A stretch of DNA of 64,000 nt from assembly GCF_046707225.1 (NCBI RefSeq), contig NZ_JBJKOP010000020.1:1-64000 (forward strand), in the 5' to 3' direction. Both the position numbers and the translations under genes were made by a program. This DNA comes from Caproicibacter sp046707225. GTDB taxonomy: Bacteria; Bacillota; Clostridia; Oscillospirales; Acutalibacteraceae. Of the stretch, positions 48,224 through 57,049 are shown one piece after another; the stretch's first letter is position 1; each line of letters starts with the position of its first letter. The notes under the pieces were generated by a model. The model saw nothing but the letters and a program-made list of their open reading frames with translations, was not told the DNA's origin and searched no databases.

Positions 48224-49231
48224 ATGAATTCTTTATGGACCTTGATCGCGGCGACAGTATCGTTTGGGATAACGGCGCTGCTGGGAAAATGGATGGTGCC
48301 GTTTTTGCACCGCGTGAATTTCGGCCAGACAATTCGTGACGTCGGACCGTCATGGCACCGAAAGAAAAACGGAACCCCGACGATGGGCGGCTTTCTGTTC
48401 ATCGTCGGAATCGCTGCGGCTTCCGCGGTCTGTCTTTCCGCATATTACGGTTCGGAAGGGCTCAGCCAGACCAATCTTGCAATGAGAACCAAAATTGCGG
48501 GGGGTCTGCTGATGGCCTTCGGATTTGGTCTGATCGGCTTTTTTGACGATTATATCAAAGTGGTGAAAAAGAGAAATCTGGGCCTTACCGTCCGGCAGAA
48601 GCTGGTTCTTCAGTTTCTTGTGGCCGGGGCGTACCTTTATACCCTTTACAGGTTCGGCTCGGGTTCCGTTACGCTGATTCCCTTTTCCGGGGGCGTTGAT
48701 CTGGGCCTGTGGTACTGGGTTCTGTCTCTTCTTGGAATCGTCGGGATGGTAAACGCCGTTAATTTTACGGACGGCATCGACGGTCTGAACGCTTCCGTCA
48801 CTTTTTTCGCGTCCGCTTCCTTCATGGTGATTGCAGGCATTTTCAGGCTTGTTCCCGTGGGCATTGTTTCGGCGGCCGCCGCGGGAGGATGCCTGGGGTT
48901 TCTGGTATGGAACTTTAATCCCGCGAAAGTATTTATGGGGGATACCGGATCTCTGTTTCTGGGCGGACTTGTCTGCGCGCTTGGGTTTGACGTAAACGCG
49001 CCGATTCTGATTCTGCCGATCGGAATTATCTACCTCTGCGAAATCCTGTCCGTCGTTCTGCAGGTTCTGTATTTTAAGGCAACACACGGGAAGCGCCTGT
49101 TTAAGATGAGCCCCATTCATCATCATTTCGAGCTTTGCGGCTGGAGCGAAGTGAAAATCTGCTTTGTTTTCAGCGCCGTCACGGCGTTTTTCGGCGCGGT
49201 TTCCGTGCTGTTGGTGTTCTACGGTTTTTAA
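48224..49231 (+). CDS. mraY: Phospho-N-acetylmuramoyl-pentapeptide-transferase
   Basis: MraY makes lipid I on undecaprenyl phosphate. The 335-residue membrane protein has about ten spans, with KKNGTPTMGG, FFDDYIKV, NFTDGIDGL and HHHFEL, including the catalytic aspartates. It starts 14 bases after the Mur-like remnant gene. Confidence 0.97.
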   Translation: MNSLWTLIAATVSFGITALLGKWMVPFLHRVNFGQTIRDVGPSWHRKKNGTPTMGGFLFIVGIAAASAVCLSAYYGSEGLSQTNLAMRTKIAGGLLMAFGFGLIGFFDDYIKVVKKRNLGLTVRQKLVLQFLVAGAYLYTLYRFGSGSVTLIPFSGGVDLGLWYWVLSLLGIVGMVNAVNFTDGIDGLNASVTFFASASFMVIAGIFRLVPVGIVSAAAAGGCLGFLVWNFNPAKVFMGDTGSLFLGGLVCALGFDVNAPILILPIGIIYLCEILSVVLQVLYFKATHGKRLFKMSPIHHHFELCGWSEVKICFVFSAVTAFFGAVSVLLVFYGF

Positions 49232-49308
49232 TCTTTTCACAGGATACGACAGATTTGGCGGCGGCGATATGTTTCAATAGTATCTGATACGGGAAGGAGG
49301 GGACAATC

Positions 49309-50550
49309 ATGGCACGAAACGAGGCTTCTGTAACGACCATGCCGCGGGGAGCCGCAAAACGCCCCGCCGGAGAAATTCGTGAAGCCACCTCTTACGGCAA
49401 AAAGGTCCGTAAGAAATTCCGTATCTTTTCGGTGCGTTCCGGCATGGATCTGCCTTTTTTGTTCCTTGTTCTGGTCCTGCTGATTATCGGGCTGATCATG
49501 ATGTTTTCCGCCAGCTATGCAAACGCTTTTTACCGCCATAACGGGAACAGTTACTTTTTTATCAGCAAACAAGCGATTTTCGCCGTACTGGGCATATTTG
49601 TAATGATGGCCATTTCCTATTTTGACTATCATCATTTTCATGAATTCGCAATTCCGATTCTGTTGATTTCCTATGCGCTGCTTGTGTTGGTTCGGTTTAT
49701 GCCGGCAATCAACGGAGTGCATCGCTGGATTAACGTTGGCCCATTGGGGCAGTTTCAGCCTTCCGAAATCGCCAAGTTCTCAATCGTTTTGATCTTTGCC
49801 CATCTGATATCACTGAACTTTAACCGGATGGGGACGTTCCGGTACGGCGTTTTGCCCTACGCGCTGATTTTGGGCATGACCGCTGCCCTGCTGATGTGGG
49901 AGCCCCACGTTTCCGCCACCGTTATCATTACGCTGCTGGGCGCTGTGATGCTGTTTATCGGCGGGGTGAAGCTTCGCTGGTTTGTCGGCGCGTTCAGCGT
50001 GATGGGGGCAGGAGTAGCCTATCTCGTCCTTTTTGCAAAGGAATACGCCTATGCGAGCGACCGCATCACCGCTTGGCTGGATCCTTTCTCCAACGCGACT
50101 CCGCAGCTGATCGCGGATACCTGGCAGACCCGGCAGTCGCTGTTCGCCATCGGTTCCGGCGGGCTGCTCGGCCTTGGGCTGGGCCAGTCGCGGCAGAAAT
50201 TCCTGTACCTGCCGGAGCCGCAGAATGATTTTATCTTTGCCATTGTCTGCGAGGAGCTTGGTTTCATCGGCGCCCTGATTATTATTATTCTGTTTGCCAT
50301 GCTGATCTGGCGCGGCATCACCATTTCTCTGAGGGCAAAAGACAAATTCGGCATGCTGCTCGGCATCGGGCTTGTGGTTCAGGTGGGTCTTCAGGTAATT
50401 CTGAACATCGCCGTTGTTACAAACACGATACCGAATACCGGAATCAGTCTGCCGTTTTTCAGTTACGGAGGCACTTCGCTTGTCATACTTCTGGCCGAAA
50501 TGGGGATTGTTCTCTCCATCTCGCGAACGTCGGCCATTGAAAAAACGTAG
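49309..50550 (+). CDS. ftsW: FtsW/SpoVE family peptidoglycan glycosyltransferase
   Basis: This SEDS-family protein of 413 residues polymerises lipid II together with a class B PBP such as SpoVD. It has about ten membrane spans, with MFSASYANAF, QPSEIAKFS and a final NTGISLPFFSYGGTSLV motif. The first 50 residues are a basic cytoplasmic tail longer than usual. In spore formers the copy in this cluster may be either FtsW or SpoVE. Confidence 0.92.
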   Translation: MARNEASVTTMPRGAAKRPAGEIREATSYGKKVRKKFRIFSVRSGMDLPFLFLVLVLLIIGLIMMFSASYANAFYRHNGNSYFFISKQAIFAVLGIFVMMAISYFDYHHFHEFAIPILLISYALLVLVRFMPAINGVHRWINVGPLGQFQPSEIAKFSIVLIFAHLISLNFNRMGTFRYGVLPYALILGMTAALLMWEPHVSATVIITLLGAVMLFIGGVKLRWFVGAFSVMGAGVAYLVLFAKEYAYASDRITAWLDPFSNATPQLIADTWQTRQSLFAIGSGGLLGLGLGQSRQKFLYLPEPQNDFIFAIVCEELGFIGALIIIILFAMLIWRGITISLRAKDKFGMLLGIGLVVQVGLQVILNIAVVTNTIPNTGISLPFFSYGGTSLVILLAEMGIVLSISRTSAIEKT

Positions 50551-50568
50551 AAGAACAGAGGGTTGAAA

Positions 50569-51699
50569 ATGAGAATTCTTTTTGCCGGAGGGGGCACCGC
50601 CGGCCATATCAACCCGGCTCTCGCCATTGCCGGGTACATAAAGGAAAAGGAGCCGGACGCCCAAATTCTGTATGTGGGCGCGAAGGGCGGAATGGAAGAG
50701 CGCCTTGTGCCTTCCGCGGGATACGATTTCCGAAGCATCACGATTTCCGGCTTTCAGCGCAGTCTGAGCTTTCGGAATCTTGTTAAAAACGGAAAAACGG
50801 TGGCCCGCCTGTTTACTTCCACAGTGGAAGCCCGCCGCATTCTCCGCGAGTTTCACCCGGACATCTGCGTCGGCACGGGAGGATATGTTTCCGGGCCCGT
50901 CATCCGGGAAGCGATGCGTTTGGGGATTCCGTCCGTGATTCACGAGCAGAACGCGTTCCCGGGCGTAACCAATAAGATGCTGTCAAAGAAAGCCGACCGG
51001 ACCATGCTCGCCGTCGCCGACGCGCAGAAACACCTCAGTCCCGCCGCAAGATGCGTCCTGACCGGAAATCCGGTCAGGCAGGAGGTGATCCGGACCGACC
51101 GGAAGGCGGCAAGGGCAAAGCTCGGGCTCGACAGCCGCCCGCTGATTCTTTCCTTCGGCGGAAGTCTGGGAGCGAGAAAAATCAATGAGGCTGTGGCGGA
51201 ATTGCTGGTCCAAAGTGCCAAAAGCGGCCGTTACCAGCATATTCACGGATACGGTCAGTGGGGAAAATGGTTTCCCGACCTGCTTTTGGAAAAGGGCCTT
51301 GATGTTAAGGGCCGCAAAGAAATGGATATTCGGGAATATATCGGCAATATGCCGGACTGCCTGGCCGCCGCGGATCTCGTCATCTGCCGCGCCGGCGCGA
51401 TTACCCTGAGCGAGCTTCAGGCGGTCGGCAGAGCGTCCATTTTGATTCCATCGCCGAATGTGGCGGAAAATCATCAGTTTCATAATGCAATGGCAATGGT
51501 TGACCGCGGCGCCGCTGAAATGATTGAAGAGAAAAATTTGACCGGCGAGGGACTGTGCCGAAAGGTACAGGAACTGTTTTCTCAGCAGGGAAAAATAGAG
51601 ACACTTGCGGAAAATGCGAAAAAAATGGCAATTCCAGATTCCTGCGACAGAATCTACAGAATGATCCGTGAAATTCTGAACCAGCCTCCGGCTGATTGA
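50569..51699 (+). CDS. murG: Undecaprenyl-PP-MurNAc-pentapeptide GlcNAc transferase
   Basis: MurG converts lipid I to lipid II. The 376-residue GT-B enzyme has FAGGGTAGHINPAL at its start, GTGGYVSGPV, HEQNAFPGVTNK and a C-terminal CRAGAITLSEL. The ATG at 50569 lies six bases behind AGAGGG; the TTG at 50563 is too close. Confidence 0.96.
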   Translation: MRILFAGGGTAGHINPALAIAGYIKEKEPDAQILYVGAKGGMEERLVPSAGYDFRSITISGFQRSLSFRNLVKNGKTVARLFTSTVEARRILREFHPDICVGTGGYVSGPVIREAMRLGIPSVIHEQNAFPGVTNKMLSKKADRTMLAVADAQKHLSPAARCVLTGNPVRQEVIRTDRKAARAKLGLDSRPLILSFGGSLGARKINEAVAELLVQSAKSGRYQHIHGYGQWGKWFPDLLLEKGLDVKGRKEMDIREYIGNMPDCLAAADLVICRAGAITLSELQAVGRASILIPSPNVAENHQFHNAMAMVDRGAAEMIEEKNLTGEGLCRKVQELFSQQGKIETLAENAKKMAIPDSCDRIYRMIREILNQPPAD

Positions 51700-51759
51700 G
51701 CCGTCACCGCAATCCCCTTAAAAGCATAATATGTTACCAGATTATGTGGGGGTGTTGCT

Positions 51760-53013
51760 ATGTCGAAACTGCTGATACATGGCACAAAAAAGCTGAAAGG
51801 AGAAGTACAGATTCACGGGGCCAAAAACAGTACACTGCCGCTGATGGCCGCGTCACTCTTATGCGCGGGCGAATGTGTCCTACATAACTGTCCTGCGCTT
51901 TCAGATGTGGACACAGCCATTAAGATTCTGCGGCATCTCGGCTGCAAAGTGGAGCGTACTGCGGGAGACGTCGTTATTAACCCTCTTACAGCCAAAAATT
52001 ACGACATCCCCGACCATCTGATGCGGGAGATGCGCTCGTCAATCATCTTTCTGGGCGCGATTGTCAGCCGTCTGGAACGGGCGATTTTATCTTTTCCAGG
52101 GGGCTGCGAGCTTGGCCCGCGCCCGATTGACCTGCACCTTTCCTCCCTGAGAAAAATGGGGGTAGACATCAACGAGGACCACGGTTGTCTGGACTGTGTG
52201 GTTCCGAACGGCCTGAAGGGCGCCGTAATTAACCTTTCTTTTCCAAGCGTCGGGGCTACGGAAAACATCATGATTACTGCCTGCCTGGCAAAGGGAAAAA
52301 CCGTGATCAACAACGCGGCCCGTGAGCCGGAAATTTCCGATCTGGCGGATTTCCTGAATTCCTGCGGAGCCAAAATCCACGGCGCGGGCAACAGTACGAT
52401 CTGTGTGGAAGGAGTCCGCCGTCTGACCGGATGCGAGCATTTTGTCATACCTGACCGCATTGCGGCGGCAACTTTTATGACGGCAGCCGCGATTACGGGC
52501 AGTACGCTGACGGTGTCCAGCGTGATACCGGAACATTTGGCCCCCGTCATACCGGTCTTGGAAGAAAGCGGGTGTCAGGTCGATCTTTACGACAGCTCCA
52601 TACGAATATCGGCCCCGAAGCATCTCAGCCGGATTAAGAGCATCAGGACGATGCCGTATCCGGGTTTTCCAACGGATGCGCAGGCTCCTGTCATGGCGAT
52701 GACAACTTTGGCGGAGGGCACCAGCATGTTTGTGGAAAACATTTTTGAAAGCCGCTACAAGCATGTAGGCGAGCTGCTTCGCCTTGGAGCAAACATTAAG
52801 GTGGAAGGGCGGGTCGCTGTTGTTGAAGGCGTAAAGAGGCTTTCCGGGGCGACGGTGGAGGCTTCGGACCTGCGGGGAGGGGCGGCTCTGGTGGTGGCCG
52901 GTTTAGCCGCACAGGGAACAACGGAAGTGTACGGCCTGCATCATCTGGACAGGGGCTATGAGTCCATTGAAAAGAATCTTGCCCTGCTGGGAGCGGATAT
53001 CAGGCGCGTTTGA
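51760..53013 (+). CDS. murA: UDP-N-acetylglucosamine 1-carboxyvinyltransferase
   Basis: MurA transfers enolpyruvate to UDP-GlcNAc, the first committed step of peptidoglycan synthesis. The 417-residue protein has K22 and N23 in HGAKNSTLP and the active-site cysteine in PGGCELGPRPID (C116), so it should be fosfomycin-sensitive. It is unusual only in lying late in the division cluster, which is common in Clostridia. Confidence 0.96.
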   Translation: MSKLLIHGTKKLKGEVQIHGAKNSTLPLMAASLLCAGECVLHNCPALSDVDTAIKILRHLGCKVERTAGDVVINPLTAKNYDIPDHLMREMRSSIIFLGAIVSRLERAILSFPGGCELGPRPIDLHLSSLRKMGVDINEDHGCLDCVVPNGLKGAVINLSFPSVGATENIMITACLAKGKTVINNAAREPEISDLADFLNSCGAKIHGAGNSTICVEGVRRLTGCEHFVIPDRIAAATFMTAAAITGSTLTVSSVIPEHLAPVIPVLEESGCQVDLYDSSIRISAPKHLSRIKSIRTMPYPGFPTDAQAPVMAMTTLAEGTSMFVENIFESRYKHVGELLRLGANIKVEGRVAVVEGVKRLSGATVEASDLRGGAALVVAGLAAQGTTEVYGLHHLDRGYESIEKNLALLGADIRRV

Positions 53014-53037
53014 ATTTCGCCGGAAGGGAACTGGAAC

Positions 53038-53910
53038 ATGAGGGATTTGAAAAACGGGCGGCACACGTCGCGTGTGAACGATATGGGAAACGGTGCTTAC
53101 AGGCCTGCCCGGAGAGAGGACATCAACGTGCCCTCCCGGGCCGGAATCCGCGCGGAAAACAGACGGCGGCGCAGGCGAAGGGCACTATTGATTTTTTACA
53201 TTCTTCTGTTTGTCACAGTGATTTCGGCGGCGGCGGTCTTGTCGCTCACAGTGCTTTTTAAAATCGATTCCGTAGAGGTTACCGGCATCTCCCGCTATTC
53301 CCAGGAGCAGATTAAAAGCGTGTGCGGGATCAAAACAGGGGAGAATCTTTTCCTGGCAAAAACAAAGCAGGCGGAAAAAAAGATTCAAAGCAGCCTTCCC
53401 TATATCGGCTCTGTTAAAGTCAAACGAAAATTTCCCGCGGGGATCAGCATCCAGGTTTCGGAAGCTCAGGTTTGCGGAGCAGTGGAATACTCCCAAAAAT
53501 ACGCGGTGCTGAGCAACGATTTCAGGGTGCTGGAATTGGCGGACAAGCTTCCGCAGAACTGCCCGCCCATCAAGGGCATCACGCTGAAAACCGCAAAGGT
53601 CGGAAGCAAAGCCGAATTTGCAAACAAATCCCTTCAGACGGCTTTGACGGAGGTGGAAAACGCCGTGAAAAGTAACGGCCTGGGTAAAATCACGGGGCTG
53701 GATTTCAGCCGGACTTCTGCAATAACGATGAGCTATGACGGGCGCGTTACAATCAAACTGGGGATGCCGTCCGGGCTTGACTATAAAATCCGTTATGCAA
53801 AGGCGCTTTTCGACCATGGCAACATCAAGGATACGGAAAAAGGAGTTCTGAATCTTTCGACCGTAGAAGATAACGATACCGCTTATTTTGATCCGGATAC
53901 GGCTTCTTGA
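53038..53910 (+). CDS. divIB: Cell division protein FtsQ/DivIB
   Basis: This 290-residue protein has a long basic cytoplasmic part ending in an Arg-rich run, one membrane span (about 52-75), a POTRA domain (FKIDSVEVTGISRYSQEQIK) and a beta domain. It links FtsL and DivIC in the divisome. The ATG at 53038 follows GGAAC-rich sequence rather than a strong ribosome site. Confidence 0.92.
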   Translation: MRDLKNGRHTSRVNDMGNGAYRPARREDINVPSRAGIRAENRRRRRRRALLIFYILLFVTVISAAAVLSLTVLFKIDSVEVTGISRYSQEQIKSVCGIKTGENLFLAKTKQAEKKIQSSLPYIGSVKVKRKFPAGISIQVSEAQVCGAVEYSQKYAVLSNDFRVLELADKLPQNCPPIKGITLKTAKVGSKAEFANKSLQTALTEVENAVKSNGLGKITGLDFSRTSAITMSYDGRVTIKLGMPSGLDYKIRYAKALFDHGNIKDTEKGVLNLSTVEDNDTAYFDPDTAS

Positions 53911-54077
53911 AAGCGATGCGGGATTTTCGCGCTATATTTGGAGCAAAAAGGAAAATATTTATTGAAATTGAACCTGAATCGTGTATAATAATTTAGTATG
54001 GGACGATATATAATCGACATGTTTACGATACAGGCGGGTACACAAAAAAAGGATTCGCATAAGGGGGATTGCGGCAC

Positions 54078-55172
54078 ATGCCTTTTGAAATTGAAAATGA
54101 CTTTGATAATATTGTTCAAATAAAAGTCATTGGGGTCGGCGGCGGCGGCGGCAACGCGATTGACAGAATGGTTGCCACGGGCGTGCAGGGCGTTGAGTTT
54201 ATCAGCGTAAATACGGACAGGCAGGCGCTTTACCGTTCCAAGGCCACGCAGAAAATTCAGATCGGTGAAAAGGTGACCCACGGAAAGGGCGCCGGTTCCA
54301 AACCCGAGATGGGACAAAAGGCCGCCGACGAAAGCAGGGAGGCCATCGCGGCCGCAATCCGCGGAAGCGACATGGTTTTTGTCACGGCGGGCATGGGGGG
54401 CGGCACCGGCACCGGCGCCGCGCCGATTGTGGCGGAGATCGCGCACGATATGGGGGTTCTGACGGTTGGTATTGTCACCAAACCTTTTGAGTTTGAGGGC
54501 CGCCGCCGCATGGAGCAGGCTGAAAGCGGCATTACGGCTCTGAGAGAGCATGTGGACTCGCTTGTGGTCATTCCCAACGAGCGGCTGAAACTGGTCAGCG
54601 AGCAGCGCATCACCCTGTTAAACGCGTTCTCCATCGCGGACGACGTGCTGCGCCAGGGCGTGCAGAGCATTTCGGACCTGATTAAGCTTCCCGGGCTGGT
54701 CAATCTGGATTTTGCGGACGTTACCGCAGTCATGAAAGACGCCGGTTACGCGCATATGGGCGTCGGCCGGGCTTCCGGCAAAGAAAAGGCCCAGGAGGCG
54801 GCGAACATGGCAATTTCCAGCCCACTTCTGGAGACCGCTATCAACGGGGCAAAGGGCGTTATTATCAACATTACCTCTTCGCCGGACATCGGACTTGATG
54901 AAATAGAAACCGCGTCGTCCATGATCGCGTCGCAGGCGCACGAGGATGCGAACATCATTTGGGGCGCCGCGTTTGATGAAAATATGGACGATGAAATGAG
55001 CGTGACGGTCATTGCGACGGGATTCGCAACCTCCGCGGGGGAAGAACCCATTGCGAAATCGCAGGAAAAGCAGGAAGAAGGAAGTCATGAGCGGGTGGCT
55101 GTCCACGACAGCAGCTCGATCGAGGATGACGATTTTACAGATATCATGCAGATTTTCAATCGGAAATCCTGA
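54078..55172 (+). CDS. ftsZ: Cell division protein FtsZ
   Basis: FtsZ is the tubulin-like GTPase that forms the division ring. The 364-residue protein has IKVIGVGGGGGNAI near the start and the tubulin signature GGGTGTG (107-113). The C-terminal peptide is DDFTDIMQIFNRKS, a variant of the usual conserved tail, after a rather short linker. The ATG at 54078 was chosen over a TTG at 54069, which is only two bases from AAGGGGG. A perfect terminator follows. Confidence 0.97.
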   Translation: MPFEIENDFDNIVQIKVIGVGGGGGNAIDRMVATGVQGVEFISVNTDRQALYRSKATQKIQIGEKVTHGKGAGSKPEMGQKAADESREAIAAAIRGSDMVFVTAGMGGGTGTGAAPIVAEIAHDMGVLTVGIVTKPFEFEGRRRMEQAESGITALREHVDSLVVIPNERLKLVSEQRITLLNAFSIADDVLRQGVQSISDLIKLPGLVNLDFADVTAVMKDAGYAHMGVGRASGKEKAQEAANMAISSPLLETAINGAKGVIINITSSPDIGLDEIETASSMIASQAHEDANIIWGAAFDENMDDEMSVTVIATGFATSAGEEPIAKSQEKQEEGSHERVAVHDSSSIEDDDFTDIMQIFNRKS

Positions 55173-55190
55173 ACGTAAGGGAAGCACCGA

Positions 55191-55219
55191 AGGCAGACCC
55201 CGAGGGGGTCTGCCTTTTG
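55191..55219 (+). terminator. Terminator of the division cluster
   Basis: GGCAGACCCC and GGGGTCTGCC form a 10-base stem around GAG, followed by a T-run. It marks the end of the mraZ-ftsZ operon. Confidence 0.92.
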
Positions 55220-55384
55220 TTTGGGGTGATTGCGTGAATGAGATCTTCCGGAAAAGCGAAACATATGAAAAACAGGTTTTGACTCTCATTTTAGTTTAAA
55301 ATGGCTAAAATCAATCAAATAAGCCTTTTGAAGATGCTTTTCGACCGGTACGGAAAAATAGGCCTTAAAATATCGCCCACTCTC

Positions 55385-55412
55385 TTGCAATCTCCATTTT
55401 ATGTGCTATAAT
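55385..55412 (+). promoter_or_regulatory. Promoter of corA
   Basis: TTGCAA at 55385-55390 and TATAAT at 55407-55412 are 16 bases apart, with TGTGC before the -10 box (extended -10). Confidence 0.8.
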
Positions 55413-55516
55413 AGCTCATGGAAAAAGAAATCAGTTAATTTTTAAAGGGGGTGGCATTGTGAATCCCGACCCTTTGGGGAAACCGCGAAGAAAATTTCAT
55501 AAAGGAGATGAGCACA

Positions 55517-56440
55517 ATGCTGTCCTACTTCAAAACGGTGGATGGACGCATGACGCAGATCGAGGCGTGCGAGCCCGGCTGCTGGATCAACTGTGTTGCT
55601 CCGGACGACCGCGAGATAGAAAGCCTGATTGCGGATTTTGCGATTGAACCGGATTTCATTCGTGCCGCAATGGATGAAGAGGAATCCTCCCATATCGACA
55701 ATGAGGATGACAACACGCTGGTTGTGATCGATATTCCGGTTGTGGAACAGGATGGGAAGAGCCTGGCTTATTCCACAATGCCGATGGGGCTGATCCTGAC
55801 GGAAAAAAATGTGATCACGATTTCCATCCGGGACAATACGGTTGTGGACGAATTCGCACGGGGCTTGGTCAAGGGCGTGCGTACCAATCTGAAAACCCGT
55901 TTTTTGCTGCATATCATGCTGCGCGTGGCCAGCCGCTATCTGCAGTATCTGAAGCAGATTGACAAAATCAGCAATACCGTGGAATCGGAACTGAGGGAGT
56001 CGATGAAAAACTCCGAACTCCTGCAGCTGCTGGATATTGAAAAATCCCTTGTTTATTTTTCCTCTTCCTTAAAGGGGAATGAAATCACTCTGGAAAAAAT
56101 CATGCGGGGCAGGGTGATCAAGCTGTACGACGAAGACCAGGACCTTTTGGAAGATGTTCTGATTGAAGTGAAACAGGCCATTGAAATGTCCAACATACAC
56201 CTGAATATATTGTCCGGAACCATGGATGCCTTTGCGTCCGTTATTTCGAACAATCTGAATATCGTAATGAAGGCGCTGGCATCCATTACACTGCTGTTTT
56301 CGGTGCCGGCGGTGATTACCGGCGCTTATGGAATGAACGTCAAGGGAATACCGTTCCCCAGCTTTTGGTTTCCGGCCGCCTTATCGTTCCTCTGCATTGC
56401 GATCGCGTACTGGATTCTTCACAGAAAGAAAATGCTGTAA
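55517..56440 (+). CDS. corA: CorA family magnesium transporter
   Basis: This 307-residue protein forms a pentameric Mg/Co channel. A cytoplasmic funnel domain is followed by two membrane helices; the selectivity motif YGMN closes the first. The second ATG (55517) lies ten bases behind AAAGGAG; the first (55508) overlaps it. A short GTG frame at 55459 overlaps the start but is probably not a gene. Confidence 0.94.
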   Translation: MLSYFKTVDGRMTQIEACEPGCWINCVAPDDREIESLIADFAIEPDFIRAAMDEEESSHIDNEDDNTLVVIDIPVVEQDGKSLAYSTMPMGLILTEKNVITISIRDNTVVDEFARGLVKGVRTNLKTRFLLHIMLRVASRYLQYLKQIDKISNTVESELRESMKNSELLQLLDIEKSLVYFSSSLKGNEITLEKIMRGRVIKLYDEDQDLLEDVLIEVKQAIEMSNIHLNILSGTMDAFASVISNNLNIVMKALASITLLFSVPAVITGAYGMNVKGIPFPSFWFPAALSFLCIAIAYWILHRKKML

Positions 56441-56516
56441 TTGAAAATCATATCCTATACAAAGAGGGGACTGCCGTGCGGTTCCCTTTTTACATAGAAA
56501 AAGGGGGATCATTGAC

Positions 56517-57047
56517 ATGGATTCCATTCGAATTCATACCGCGGAGATGTCTGAGGCCGCCGCCGCACTGCATGCCGGCGACCGTGTGCTGCTCAGCGGA
56601 ACGGTATACACCGCGCGCGACGCCGCGCACAAAAGAATTTTTGCCATGCTGGACAAAGGGGAGCCTTTGCCGTTTGAGCTCTGCGGAGCTTCGGTTTATT
56701 ACGCCGGGCCGACTCCAACGCCGCCCGGCTTGCCCATCGGTTCCTGCGGCCCGACGACTTCGTCCCGTATGGATGTGTTTGCGCCCCGCCTTTTGGACCT
56801 GGGCCTGAAATGCATGATCGGCAAGGGAAACCGGTCGCAGGCGGTTGTGGACGCGATCCGGCGCAACAAAGCGGTGTATCTCTGCGCAATCGGCGGAGCC
56901 GGGGCTTTGGCCGCGCAATGTGTCCGTTCGCTGGAAGTGATCGCGTTTGAGGAGCTCGGCTGCGAATCGGTCAAGCGTCTGGAATTTGAGGATTTTCCGC
57001 TTTTGACGGCCATCGACTGTCATGGCGGCAGCCTGTTCGGGGGTTAA
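56517..57047 (+). CDS. Fumarase/tartrate dehydratase beta-type subunit, orphan
   Basis: This 176-residue protein matches the beta subunit (C-terminal domain) of class I Fe-S hydro-lyases: GTVYTARDAAHKRI, YYAGPTPTPPGLPIGSCGPT and SRMDVFAPRLLDLG, then IGKGNRSQAV. The alpha subunit with the Fe-S cysteines is not adjacent, although the two genes are usually side by side. It may pair with a distant alpha subunit for fumarate or tartrate. It follows corA and precedes a cation exporter by two bases. Confidence 0.9.
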   Translation: MDSIRIHTAEMSEAAAALHAGDRVLLSGTVYTARDAAHKRIFAMLDKGEPLPFELCGASVYYAGPTPTPPGLPIGSCGPTTSSRMDVFAPRLLDLGLKCMIGKGNRSQAVVDAIRRNKAVYLCAIGGAGALAAQCVRSLEVIAFEELGCESVKRLEFEDFPLLTAIDCHGGSLFGG

Positions 57048-57049
57048 AA

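Noticed and set aside
55220..55500. M-box magnesium riboswitch before corA
   Set aside because: None of the conserved M-box segments could be found in the region between ftsZ and corA.
55459..55647. A separate 62-residue gene overlapping corA
   Set aside because: The sequence after the first 20 codons is low quality and overlaps corA in another frame; kept only as a possible leader.
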